A DNA stretch of 16,909 nucleotides from Flavobacteriales bacterium UBA4474. Lineage in GTDB: Bacteria > Bacteroidota > Bacteroidia > Flavobacteriales_D > Sanyastnellaceae. The position numbers were made by a program, and so were the translations under genes. Under the pieces are notes generated by a model. That model saw only the letters and a list, made by a program, of their open reading frames with translations, searched no databases and was not told the origin of the DNA. Numbering within the stretch: the stretch's first letter is position 1; each line of letters opens with the position of its first letter. Of the stretch, positions 6,753 to 16,250 are shown piece after piece. Location of the stretch: positions 1-16,909 of the forward strand of contig DGOE01000114.1 of NCBI GenBank assembly GCA_002389295.1, written 5' to 3'.

Positions 6753-7493
6753 TCAAATGACTTTTGCCTCTTCTCTCAACAGGCGGACGAGTTCTGCCGG
6801 GTTGTCCGCATCCACGAGTTTGACTCCGGCCTTTTCTGGAGGCAGGGCAAATTGTGCGATGTGGGTGCCGGCCGAAGCACCTTGTGCGGCCACCACTTGC
6901 AGGGGTTTGGTGCGGGCGGCCATGATGCCGCGCATGTTGGGGATGCGCTGCTCTGCCATGCCTTTGGATGCACTCAATACAAAGGAGCCATTGACGGCCA
7001 CCTTTTCAATGCCATTGGCCGTTTCCCGCGTCATCACGGCCTTGCCGGCCTCGTAGTCGAGGGAGGTACAGAGGGCGATGCACGGGACGTCGAGGTGTTC
7101 TGCGATCATGGCCGGAACCGCACTGCTGTTGTGGTCAATGGTCTCTTTGCCACAGAGGATGGCATCGAACGATTGGCCTTTGGCGTAAGCGGCGATTTCC
7201 GCGGCGACTTGCGCGGAGTCCTGGGGTTGGGCGTCGATGCGGACGGCCTCATGGGCGCCGATGGCCAGCGCTTTGCGCAGGATGGGGTCGCAGTCGGCGC
7301 CCCCTACGGAGGCGATGACCACTTTGCCGCCCTGGGCTTCCACAATTTCGAGGGCGCGCACCAAGGCGTACCATTCATCGTAGGGGTTGACGATGAATTG
7401 GACACCCTCTTCATTGAAACGGGTGTCGCCATCGGTAAACGCGATGCGCGTTGTGGTATCGGGGGCTTTGCTGATGCAGACGAGAAATTCCAT
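6753..7493 (-). CDS. etfB: Electron transfer flavoprotein beta subunit
   Basis: A 246-residue ETF beta subunit, the AMP-binding partner of EtfA. It begins MEFLVCISKAPDTTTRI, as is typical. Other hallmarks are NPYDEWYALVRALEI, VIASVGGADCDPILRKALAIGAHEAVRI, LCGKETIDHNSSAVPAMIAEHL (the region that normally binds AMP) and the late SKGMAEQRIPNMRGIMAARTKPL recognition-loop region. I start at 7493 because the upstream open frame to 7649 reads through the promoter region and does not look like protein. It is the first gene of the minus-strand run etfB-etfA-bfn-nupC and starts 146 bases from the divergent pdhB, so the two are read from a shared control region. Confidence 0.96.
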   Translation of the reverse strand: MEFLVCISKAPDTTTRIAFTDGDTRFNEEGVQFIVNPYDEWYALVRALEIVEAQGGKVVIASVGGADCDPILRKALAIGAHEAVRIDAQPQDSAQVAAEIAAYAKGQSFDAILCGKETIDHNSSAVPAMIAEHLDVPCIALCTSLDYEAGKAVMTRETANGIEKVAVNGSFVLSASKGMAEQRIPNMRGIMAARTKPLQVVAAQGASAGTHIAQFALPPEKAGVKLVDADNPAELVRLLREEAKVI

Positions 7494-7540
7494 GCCTTGA
7501 ACGTTGAAGGTGGGGAGTGTAAAGCCGTGGTTTGGGAACG

Positions 7541-7548
7541 CGAAGTTA
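7541..7548 (-). promoter_or_regulatory. Promoter -7-like box of etfB
   Basis: TAACTTCG on the minus strand differs from TAnnTTTG at one position, and the variant TTCG also appears before hppA. It is 48 bases before the etfB ATG, leaving a leader of roughly 40 bases. A TTGG about 21 bases upstream is a weak -33 candidate. Confidence 0.4.
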
Positions 7549-7600
7549 ACCCCCGAAGCACTGCCGAATCCAATGGTGGACCAACATGCTTTTCGCGCCG

Positions 7601-7608
7601 TAACTTTG
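7601..7608 (+). promoter_or_regulatory. Promoter -7 box of pdhB
   Basis: TAACTTTG matches TAnnTTTG exactly and is followed by CGCCCC, as in other boxes in this window. It lies 31 bases before the pdhB ATG. It is back to back with the etfB box at 7541-7548, so the -33 regions of the two promoters would nearly touch around 7568-7582. Confidence 0.6.
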
Positions 7609-7638
7609 CGCCCCTGAAGTAAGCTAGACCAAAAAAGC

Positions 7639-8619
7639 ATGCGTACCATTCAGTTCCGCGAAGCCGTGTGTGAGGCCATGACCGAAGAGATGCGCCGCGA
7701 CGACCGCGTATTCCTGCTCGGCGAAGAAGTGGCCGAGTACAACGGAGCCTACAAGGCGTCCAAGGGGATGCTCGACGAATTTGGCGCCGACCGCGTCATC
7801 GATACCCCAATCAGCGAGCTCGGATTCAGCGCCATCGCTGTGGGAGCAGCCATGAACGGCCTGCGTCCCATCGTCGAGTTCATGACCTGGAACTTCGCCG
7901 TCCTCGCCAGCGACCAGATCATCAACCACGCCAGCAAAATGCTGCAGATGAGCGGTGGCCAATTCAGTTGTCCCATGGTCTTCCGTGGACCCAATGGCCA
8001 AGCCGGTCAGCTCGGAGCCACCCACAGCCAGAGCTACGAAAGCCTGTATGCCAGCATGCCTGGACTCAAGGTGGTGACACCATTTACACCCTACGATGCC
8101 AAAGGCTTGCTCAAGGCCGCCATCCGCGACGAAGACCCCGTGCTGGTCATGGAGTCTGAAAAGATGTACGGCGACAAGGGCGAAATCCCCGAAGGCGAGT
8201 TTTTGGTGCCCATCGGCAAAGCCAACGTGCGCCGCGCGGGAACCGATTGTACCATCGTCAGTTTTGGCAAAATCTTGAAAACGGTGCACGCCGCCGCCGA
8301 TGAGTTGGCCAAGGAAGGCATCGAAGTGGAAATCGTGGACCTGAGGACCATCCGTCCCCTCGATCTCGACACCATTTTGGAGAGCGTCAAAAAGACCGGG
8401 CGCTTGGTGATCGTGGAGGAGAGCTTCCCTGTCGCGTCCATCGCTTCAGAGGTGAGCTACCGCATCCAGCGTCACGCGTTTGACTACTTGGATGCCCCCA
8501 TCCGCCGCCTGTGCCAATCGGATACCCCCTTTGCTTTTTCTACCTCATTGATCGAAGAGGCGCTGCCTCAGGTCGCCGACATCGTGCGCACCGTCAAGGA
8601 GGTCAATTACGTAGCGTGA
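7639..8619 (+). CDS. pdhB: Pyruvate dehydrogenase E1 component, beta subunit
   Basis: A 326-residue E1 beta subunit of the 2-oxoacid dehydrogenase complex, usual length for the family. With E1 alpha it decarboxylates pyruvate using thiamine diphosphate and loads acetyl groups on the E2 lipoyl arm. Visible features are the N-terminal REAVCEAM start, LLGEEVAEYNGAYKASKGM, DTPISELGFSAIAVGAA with the cofactor-activating glutamate E60, THSQSYESLYASMPGLKVVTP with the expected active-site histidine H129, and the C-terminal transketolase domain with VDLRTIRPLDLDTI and VIVEESFP. E1 alpha and E2 are not next to it; in Bacteroidetes pdhB is often encoded apart. A branched-chain or acetoin E1 beta is possible, but the sequence fits pyruvate best. 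No Shine-Dalgarno is obvious; the leader is A-rich just before the ATG. Confidence 0.93.
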   Translation: MRTIQFREAVCEAMTEEMRRDDRVFLLGEEVAEYNGAYKASKGMLDEFGADRVIDTPISELGFSAIAVGAAMNGLRPIVEFMTWNFAVLASDQIINHASKMLQMSGGQFSCPMVFRGPNGQAGQLGATHSQSYESLYASMPGLKVVTPFTPYDAKGLLKAAIRDEDPVLVMESEKMYGDKGEIPEGEFLVPIGKANVRRAGTDCTIVSFGKILKTVHAAADELAKEGIEVEIVDLRTIRPLDLDTILESVKKTGRLVIVEESFPVASIASEVSYRIQRHAFDYLDAPIRRLCQSDTPFAFSTSLIEEALPQVADIVRTVKEVNYVA

Positions 8620-8629
8620 GAATCGGTAT

Positions 8630-8637
8630 TATCTTCG
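8630..8637 (+). promoter_or_regulatory. Promoter -7-like box of hppA
   Basis: TATCTTCG in the 68-base gap after pdhB differs from TAnnTTTG at one base and is followed by CGCCCC, the same extension as in the pdhB box. It is 51 bases before the hppA ATG. No terminator is visible between pdhB and hppA, so read-through from pdhB is also likely. Confidence 0.4.
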
Positions 8638-8687
8638 CGCCCCGAATCAACTGAACCCGCTGACTTGCTCAGCTTCAATTTTCCTAC

Positions 8688-10948
<2,261 letters not shown>

Positions 10949-10952
<4 letters not shown>

Positions 10953-11788
10953 CGCGCACTTGGATCACCTCGATTCCTGCATTTGTCCTGCTGACGGCGT
11001 TGTGCGCCGTGGGCTGCAGTGAAGCTGAAGCGCCTGCTGAGAATGCGGCAGCGGATGGCAACGAAGAAGGGACAGTGGAAGTGGCATCCGAACCGGTTGC
11101 TGATCCTTGTGATTGTTTTGGTGAAGGGCTCAGCCGCGGTCAACTGCGTTTCTGCCGGGAATCGAAACGCGATATTTCCTTTCTCGAAGCCCTGCGCAAA
11201 TGCGGCGCCGGGGAAGCCACAGGCGTCAGTGCGCTGAGCAAGATTCCTGGAGATGGACAATACACCATGAACACGGAACAGTCCGTGATTCAATGGCGTG
11301 GCAAAAAGGTGGGTGTGTCCGAGTCGGGAACAGTGCCCATTCGCTCCTGCATTTTCAGCATCAAAGAAGGGCAATTGATGTCGGGCGATGTGGTCGTCGA
11401 AATGGCGGGACTCAAGGCCACCAGTGTTGAAGGCCTTGCGGCGCGGAACTTGGGACAGCACTTGCGCGGAGAGGACTTCTTCAATGTGGCGGAGTTTCCC
11501 ACAGCGGCCTTCACGTATGAAAGCAGCAAGTTCGACGGCCGGGACAACCTGAAAATCGAAGGGAAACTGAATGTCAAGGGCATCTCCAAACCGGTAAATG
11601 CTACACTCAACTTTGGCTCTTCGGATCCGGTAGTGGCCAGTGTGGACATGACCTTCAATCGGGCTGATTTCGATGTGCGCTACGGCAGTGGCTCTTTCTT
11701 CGACGACCTCGGCGATGATTTGATTTCCGATGAGGTGAGCCTGAAGATGGTGCTGGTCGAAGACATGACGAAGCGAAAGCTCGATTGA
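10949..11788 (+). CDS. YceI-domain lipoprotein with N-terminal four-cysteine segment
   Basis: A 279-residue predicted lipoprotein. Residues 1-22 are a signal peptide ending in the lipobox AVGC, so C23 would be lipidated. Residues 24-52 are an acidic Ala-rich linker. Residues 52-86 form a small segment with four cysteines (C54, C56, C69, C85; starts DPCDCFG), a spacing that suggests disulfides or metal binding. Residues from about 100 to 273 are a YceI-like domain: YTMNTEQSVIQWRGKKVG, MSGDVVVEMAGLKAT, LRGEDFFNVAEFPTAAFTYES, IEGKLNVKGISKPV. YceI proteins are lipocalin-like barrels; in known cases they bind isoprenoid lipids. Its ATG overlaps the hppA TGA (ATGA), so the two are probably made together. 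The ligand and the reason for the pairing with hppA are unknown. Confidence 0.9.
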
Positions 11789-11808
11789 GCTTCACCACAT
11801 TGTGACCC

Positions 11809-11842
11809 ATGAAAAACGGCCCTTCAAGGGGCCGTTTTTCAT
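11809..11842. terminator. Bidirectional rho-independent terminator
   Basis: A perfect 14-bp stem, ATGAAAAACGGCCC and its complement, with loop TTCAAG. The A run on one side and T run on the other make it work in both directions. It sits between the converging YceI gene (stop at 11788) and the deoxynucleoside kinase gene (stop at 11867), so it can end both transcripts. Confidence 0.87.
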
Positions 11843-11866
11843 TTCAGGAAACACGGAAGGGCCGGT

Positions 11867-12481
11867 TTAGAACAGGCCGTTCAGTTCTGCATCCACCTTG
11901 GTGATGATCTCGCCCAACTCTTCAGGGTTGTTCTCGAAATCCATTTGATCCACATTGATCACCAATACTTTGCCTTTGGTGTAGGTGGAAATCCAAGCTT
12001 CGTAGCGCTCATTGAGTCGGTTCAGATAGTCCAACCGGATGGACTCCTCGTATTCCCTGCCCCGCAACTGGATCTTCTCGACGAGGTTTCCGACGCTGCT
12101 GCGCAGGTAAATCAGCAAGTCGGGCGGGGTGACGAACTGCTCCATGAGCTCGAACAACTTCAGGAAGTTTTCGTGGTCCCTGGAGGTCATCAGGCCCATG
12201 GCCTGCAGGTTGGGGGCAAAGATGTACGCGTCTTCGTAAATGGTCCTGTCCTGCACCATGTCGTGTCCGCTTGACTTCAGGGCGTGAAGTTGGCCGAAGC
12301 GCGACGTCAGGAAGTGGATTTGCAGGTTGAACGACCAACGCTGCATGTCCTTGTAGAAGTCGTTCAAATAGGGATTGTCATCCACGCTCTCGTAGTGTGG
12401 AGTAATCTTGTAGTGCTGGGCCAGTAGCCGCGTAAGGGTGGTCTTGCCGGAGCCTATGTTGCCTGCTATCGCGAGGTGCAT
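11867..12481 (-). CDS. Deoxynucleoside kinase (dCK/dGK family)
   Basis: A 204-residue P-loop kinase that phosphorylates deoxynucleosides from ATP in the salvage of DNA precursors. Motifs in order: P-loop GNIGSGKTT (7-15); ES at 31-32, with E31 as the likely catalytic base; DRTIYED (78-84), the equivalent of the DRS motif; and LQLRGREYE-type lid (about 138-145) with R140 and R142 for phosphate contacts. Which deoxynucleoside it prefers cannot be told from the sequence. I start at 12481 (MHLAIAGNIGSG); the open frame extending to 12688 runs back over the GH3 gene and is a shadow. It follows GH3 by 44 bases; a weak box TACCTTGC at 12501-12508 could be a separate promoter. Confidence 0.93.
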   Translation of the reverse strand: MHLAIAGNIGSGKTTLTRLLAQHYKITPHYESVDDNPYLNDFYKDMQRWSFNLQIHFLTSRFGQLHALKSSGHDMVQDRTIYEDAYIFAPNLQAMGLMTSRDHENFLKLFELMEQFVTPPDLLIYLRSSVGNLVEKIQLRGREYEESIRLDYLNRLNERYEAWISTYTKGKVLVINVDQMDFENNPEELGEIITKVDAELNGLF

Positions 12482-12525
12482 GTTCGTGCAGTTGGGAGGG
12501 GCAAGGTAGGGGGTGCAACGCCATC

Positions 12526-14088
12526 CTACAACGGGGAAGCCCCGGCATTGATGGCCTTGTTGGCAATCTGTACCTCCGAAACCTCCTCTACCCACCGTGG
12601 GTCCATGGAGAGGCGGGGCACCTTGTGTTGCCCTCCCAGTTTTCCTTTCTGTTTCAACAGGTTTTCGAACGTCCCTGTTGACACCCATTGTACCACGGGT
12701 CGATCGAGCACGAGATCGCCTGTTCTCTTGGCATCGTAATCGGAATTGACTTTGCGCAGATTGCGGTCCAATGCTTCCGCAAACAGCTGGGCATCAGGCT
12801 GCCCTCCCGCGTTGCGCCCGGGCTCGATGACCCAGTGGTGGTGTCCCAGGCCCACCGCCGCATGCGGCTGGGCGCAGGCCGTCCAATCCCGCACTTCCAC
12901 CCCGAGCTGGCGGCCGGTACGGGCAATGGCCAGGTCGGCGTCTCCCACCATCAGTTCCTCTCCTGCCAGATTGAGATAGGAAGAGGTCCTCCCCGTCACC
13001 CGAATGCGGAATGGTGCCAACGAGGTGAAGCGCACCAAGTCACCCAAGACATAGCGGTGAAGGCCGCCGTTGGTGGAGATGACAATCGCATAATCCACGT
13101 TGACATCTACCTCGCTCAGCCCCAAAGTGACAGCATCGGGCGTCGCCATGACATCTTGACCTGGAGCGAATGGAATGAACTCATAGTGGATGCCGTAATC
13201 CAGCATCAGCAGCATATCGTCTGCACCCAACCTGTCTTGGATGCCGAAAAACCCTTCGCTGGCGTTGTAGGTTTCGATGTAGTGAATGCCGGGGGGCATC
13301 ATGCGGTCAAACGCCTCGCGGTAAGGCGCAAAAGCCACACCACCATGCATGTACAATTGCAGGTGGGGCCAGACTTCCCCGAGGTGGTTTTTTCCCGTGC
13401 GTTCCAGAATCCGCTCGAGCAACACTTGGGTCCAGCTCGGAACGCCTGCGATGATGCGGACATCCTGGTTGATCGTGGTCTCGGCCATGCGTTCGATTTT
13501 CTCCTCCCAGGAGGCCATCAAGGCAATGGAGCGCGCTGGGGTGCGCCGCCACTCGCACCACCACGGCAGGTTGTTGATGATGATGGCACTGAGGTCACCG
13601 GTGAGCACGCCGTTGTCGGCCTCTTGTGCGCGCCCGGTGCCGCCAACGATGAGGTGACGACCACCGTAGAGCCTGGCTTTGGGCACGGCATCGACATACA
13701 TGGCGAGCAAATCCTTGCCCCCTTTGTAGTGGCACTTCTCGAGGGCGTCCTCGGTGACCGGGATGAACTTGCTTCTGTCGGTGGTCGTACCGGAGGATTT
13801 GGCGTGCCAGCGCACGGCCCCCGGCCACAGTACGTTTTCTTCACCCTCCCTGACAGCTTCCACCCAAGGCTTGAAGCCATTGTAGTCCCTCAAGGGAACC
13901 TGCGCCCGGTAGGCAGCGGCAGTGGTGTCGGGGATGATCCCGTGCTCACGACCAAATCGCGTGCGGGACAGCGCTGCGATGTGATGCCGAAGCACTTCGG
14001 CTTGCACCTCGTCGGGGTATTTCCTAAACAGCGCAATCTGGTGCAGGCGCTTGCGGATGAACCAGCTGAAAACAGTGTTGACGGGCAT
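12526..14088 (-). CDS. GH3-family acyl-adenylating protein
   Basis: A 520-residue protein of the GH3 family, named after plant enzymes that join amino acids to auxin or jasmonate by way of an acyl-adenylate. Adenylation motifs are visible: SSGTTTDRSKFIP (98-110, ATP phosphate loop), YNASEGFFG (274-282), and RYVLGDLVRF (345-354), followed by GRTSSYLNLAGEEL (366-379). The N-terminal domain is the usual RFGREHGI...VPLRDYNGFKPWVEAVREG region. Bacteroidetes members are widespread but their substrates are largely unknown, so I give no substrate. I start at 14088 (MPVNTVFSW); a longer frame to 14169 overlaps the upstream gene. The upstream conserved small gene ends only four bases before this start, and a deoxynucleoside kinase follows. 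Confidence 0.92.
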   Translation of the reverse strand: MPVNTVFSWFIRKRLHQIALFRKYPDEVQAEVLRHHIAALSRTRFGREHGIIPDTTAAAYRAQVPLRDYNGFKPWVEAVREGEENVLWPGAVRWHAKSSGTTTDRSKFIPVTEDALEKCHYKGGKDLLAMYVDAVPKARLYGGRHLIVGGTGRAQEADNGVLTGDLSAIIINNLPWWCEWRRTPARSIALMASWEEKIERMAETTINQDVRIIAGVPSWTQVLLERILERTGKNHLGEVWPHLQLYMHGGVAFAPYREAFDRMMPPGIHYIETYNASEGFFGIQDRLGADDMLLMLDYGIHYEFIPFAPGQDVMATPDAVTLGLSEVDVNVDYAIVISTNGGLHRYVLGDLVRFTSLAPFRIRVTGRTSSYLNLAGEELMVGDADLAIARTGRQLGVEVRDWTACAQPHAAVGLGHHHWVIEPGRNAGGQPDAQLFAEALDRNLRKVNSDYDAKRTGDLVLDRPVVQWVSTGTFENLLKQKGKLGGQHKVPRLSMDPRWVEEVSEVQIANKAINAGASPL

Positions 14089-14092
14089 GTAT

Positions 14093-14527
14093 TCAGTTCG
14101 GGTCGATGCGGTGAACGTCGTTGTTGGATTCTTCGATGAGGTTCTTGACGTGTCGCATGCGCAAGGCAATCTGCGCCCAGATGCCCTTGGCGTCGGGGTC
14201 GCCCGTCATGAGCCTCGACAGTGCTTCGTCGTCGTTGTCTGCGGCCAAAGCCATGTCCGCGAGGGTGTCTCCCGCCTCATGCCGCAGCCACTTCACCGCT
14301 TTTGATTGGCCTTCGGCCCCTTCGAGCAGGGCCAAAAGGAACACGTGTTGATGTTTCCTCAGCCAAGCCCGCGAGGTGGGTTCATTGTGCAGCGCATGAC
14401 AAAACACACCGAGTTCGGGATATTCCGACCCCATGAGCCAATCCCGCAGTTCTTCGCGGCCCATGATGGCCTCCGCCCAAGCGAGCAGGACTTTGTTGGG
14501 GTAGAGCGGAAGGGGAGGGACCTGCAT
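14093..14527 (-). CDS. Conserved helical protein upstream of GH3
   Basis: A 144-residue soluble protein, largely helical. It starts MQVPPLPLYPNKVLLAWAEA and ends NNDVHRIDPN; in between come repeated helix-like units (REELRDWLMGSEYPELGVF, SRAWLRKHQHVFLLALLEG, AVKWLRHEAGDTLADMAL, LSRLMTGDPDAKGIWAQIA). The repeats suggest a HEAT- or ankyrin-like solenoid. I believe similar proteins stand beside GH3 genes in other Bacteroidetes, but this is recollection, not a search. No catalytic motif or signal peptide is seen. The open frame continues upstream to 14620, but that part is basic and lacks family character; 14527 gives a clean start. The gene is the first of a minus-strand trio and starts divergently from the MFS gene. 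Confidence 0.8.
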   Translation of the reverse strand: MQVPPLPLYPNKVLLAWAEAIMGREELRDWLMGSEYPELGVFCHALHNEPTSRAWLRKHQHVFLLALLEGAEGQSKAVKWLRHEAGDTLADMALAADNDDEALSRLMTGDPDAKGIWAQIALRMRHVKNLIEESNNDVHRIDPN

Positions 14528-14587
14528 TGAGAGAGGAAAGATGCTTCCTTTTCTGCATTTCGGAAACATCCTGCCCCTCTTCTTGGG

Positions 14588-14595
14588 TTCCTTTG
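14588..14595 (+). promoter_or_regulatory. Possible -7-like box of the MFS gene
   Basis: TTCCTTTG differs from TAnnTTTG at one base and is followed by CAGTGC. It lies 43 bases before the MFS start, in the 110-base gap between the divergent genes. No clear -33 is seen, and the box for the opposite gene could not be located. Confidence 0.3.
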
Positions 14596-14637
14596 CAGTG
14601 CTGCCCATGAAATGGACCACGAGGGAGCCTCCGCCAC

Positions 14638-15855
14638 ATGGATAAAACAGCTTCAGTTTCGCCCGCTTCAGACCTTCCTGAATCCGGGCACGTTCAAGCC
14701 AAGGTGTACGACCTTCCCTTTTTTCTGCTTTGTGGCGGCACGGTGCTGTTCATGGCGAGCTTCGGGATGCTGCTGCCGGAACTGCCGGCCCACCTTGCCA
14801 CGATGGGAGGAGAAGCCTACCTCGGGGGTGTCGTGGGCATGTTCACCCTCGCCGCATTCCTCTCCCGATTTATCAGCGGGCGACTGGCGGACAATGCCGG
14901 GCGGAGAAAGGTCATGCTCATCGGCTCTGCGGTGACGGCATTGGCGGGGTTCGGTTACCTGGTGGCCACCAGCATTGCCTCCTTCTTGGCACTGCGCTTC
15001 CTCCATGGGCTCTCCACGGGGTTCCGTCCCACCGGCACCAGCGCCATGCTGACCGATAGAATTCCACGCAGTCGCAGGGGGGAGGCGCTGGGTTACCTCG
15101 GTGTGGCCGGTAATGCAGGCATGGCCGCCGGGCCGGCATTGGGAAGTTGGCTAACGGTCGAATGGGGCATTGAATGGATGTTTGTGACGTCAGCACTGCT
15201 GGGCATGGCCAGCCTCCTGTTTACCTGGCCCCTCAAAGAGACGTTGCCGGGAGCGCGGCCGATTCGGCGCTCAGACCTCAACCCCTTCAACGGCGCACTT
15301 GTAGACCCTCAAGCATGGCCGGCCGCCGCCGTGCTGCTCTCTGTGGCCATCGCTTTTGGCATCTATTTGACCATCACCCCGGATTTCGTGGACCACTTAG
15401 GGTACCGCTACAAGGGGTCCTTCAATACCATCATCGTGGTGAGCTCCATTTCCATGCGCTTCATAGCCGGTAGGTTGAGCGACCGCCACGGGCGCATCCC
15501 CTTGCTGCTCGCGGGTGCGGTCCTCTTGACCATCGGCATGCTGCTGCTCGGTTCGGCCGAAACCAAGACGATGGCCACCATTGGAGGGCTGATCTACGGC
15601 GCCAGCATTGGCATCAACATGCCCACCGTGTTTGCGTGGACCACAGACTTGGCCCAACCGGGCAAGATTGCGCTGGCATTGGGCACCATGCTCATGGCCC
15701 TCGAAATCGGCATCGGAGGGGGGGCGATATACTCCGGCATGCGGTTTCAAGGAGACGTTTCGCGAATACCGGAATTGTACTACGTGGCCGCTTTGGGGTC
15801 GGCTTTGACGGCTATTGCCCTGATTCCGCCGCTTTTGCGCGGGAGGCGCTCCTGA
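14638..15855 (+). CDS. Major facilitator superfamily transporter
   Basis: A 405-residue inner-membrane protein with about 12 predicted helices. The two MFS loop signatures are present: GRLADNAGRRK (81-91) between helices 2 and 3 and GRLSDRHGR (278-286) between helices 8 and 9. RPTGTSAMLTDRIPRSRRGEALGYLG (130-155) resembles the helix 4-5 region of drug/sugar-efflux-type members, and GNAGMAAGPALGSWL fits the helix 5 antiporter-type motif. A drug or metabolite efflux role is the nearest guess, but the substrate cannot be read from the sequence. The first 24 residues are a soluble N-terminus. It is divergent from the GH3 cluster; the next gene on the same strand begins 83 bases after its stop. 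Confidence 0.9.
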   Translation: MDKTASVSPASDLPESGHVQAKVYDLPFFLLCGGTVLFMASFGMLLPELPAHLATMGGEAYLGGVVGMFTLAAFLSRFISGRLADNAGRRKVMLIGSAVTALAGFGYLVATSIASFLALRFLHGLSTGFRPTGTSAMLTDRIPRSRRGEALGYLGVAGNAGMAAGPALGSWLTVEWGIEWMFVTSALLGMASLLFTWPLKETLPGARPIRRSDLNPFNGALVDPQAWPAAAVLLSVAIAFGIYLTITPDFVDHLGYRYKGSFNTIIVVSSISMRFIAGRLSDRHGRIPLLLAGAVLLTIGMLLLGSAETKTMATIGGLIYGASIGINMPTVFAWTTDLAQPGKIALALGTMLMALEIGIGGGAIYSGMRFQGDVSRIPELYYVAALGSALTAIALIPPLLRGRRS

Positions 15856-15858
15856 AAC

Positions 15859-15883
15859 GGCGTTCATTAAAAATACGCCTTTG
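15859..15883 (+). terminator. Weak hairpin after the MFS gene
   Basis: GGCGT (15859-15863) and ACGCC (15875-15879) can pair around an A/T-rich 11-base loop, followed by TTT. The stem has only five pairs, so this may be a weak terminator or chance. Confidence 0.22.
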
Positions 15884-15938
15884 ATAACCTCCGCTTTTGT
15901 CACGGCTCTTGGGCGGAGTCGGCGCGTAGCTTGAGCAC

Positions 15939-16250
15939 ATGAGCACGAAAGACATGCCTGCCCAAGAGGCGGTTGAAATCGGTTCCGCCGGGGGAACGAC
16001 CACTGTGAAATTGGCTGGGGAGCGGAGCGAGCCTCTCGAAATCGAGGCCCCTGCTGCAGGCGACCTCCAGAGCGAACGGCGCAATTTGGCGCGGGATTTC
16101 GTGACGCTCAAGCACACCATCGCCCAGCTCCGGGCCGACCGCGATCGGCTGTCAGTGGAGAACCGCGACCTTCAGATGAGGCTCGCGGCCATTGAAACGG
16201 ATTACGCCAACCTCTTCTCTTACGTAGAGGGGAGCAAGGGCGAAGCCTAA
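15939..16250 (+). CDS. Small coiled-coil protein of unknown function
   Basis: A 103-residue protein, no family recognised. Residues 1-42 are Ala/Glu/Gly-rich and probably disordered. Residues 43-93 form a long amphipathic helix with hydrophobic residues at heptad spacing (LARDFVTLKHTIAQLRADRDRLS, then LQMRLAAIETDYANLFSYVEG), a likely dimeric coiled coil. There is no signal peptide or membrane segment. Coding status rests on codon usage similar to the neighbours and the clean placement between MFS and fabD. The stop codon overlaps the fabD stop on the other strand. A TAGCTTGA box at 15927-15934, five bases before the start, is a poor match to the -7 consensus. Confidence 0.65.
   Translation: MSTKDMPAQEAVEIGSAGGTTTVKLAGERSEPLEIEAPAAGDLQSERRNLARDFVTLKHTIAQLRADRDRLSVENRDLQMRLAAIETDYANLFSYVEGSKGEA

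Noticed and set aside
7574..7583. Short palindrome TGGT-GG-ACCA in the divergent region
   Set aside because: Four-base arms are too short to support an operator without conservation data.
12688..14139. A 483-codon open frame antisense to the GH3 gene
   Set aside because: It mirrors a well-supported GH3 gene; long antisense frames are expected in GC-rich coding DNA, and its translation shows no recognisable family features.
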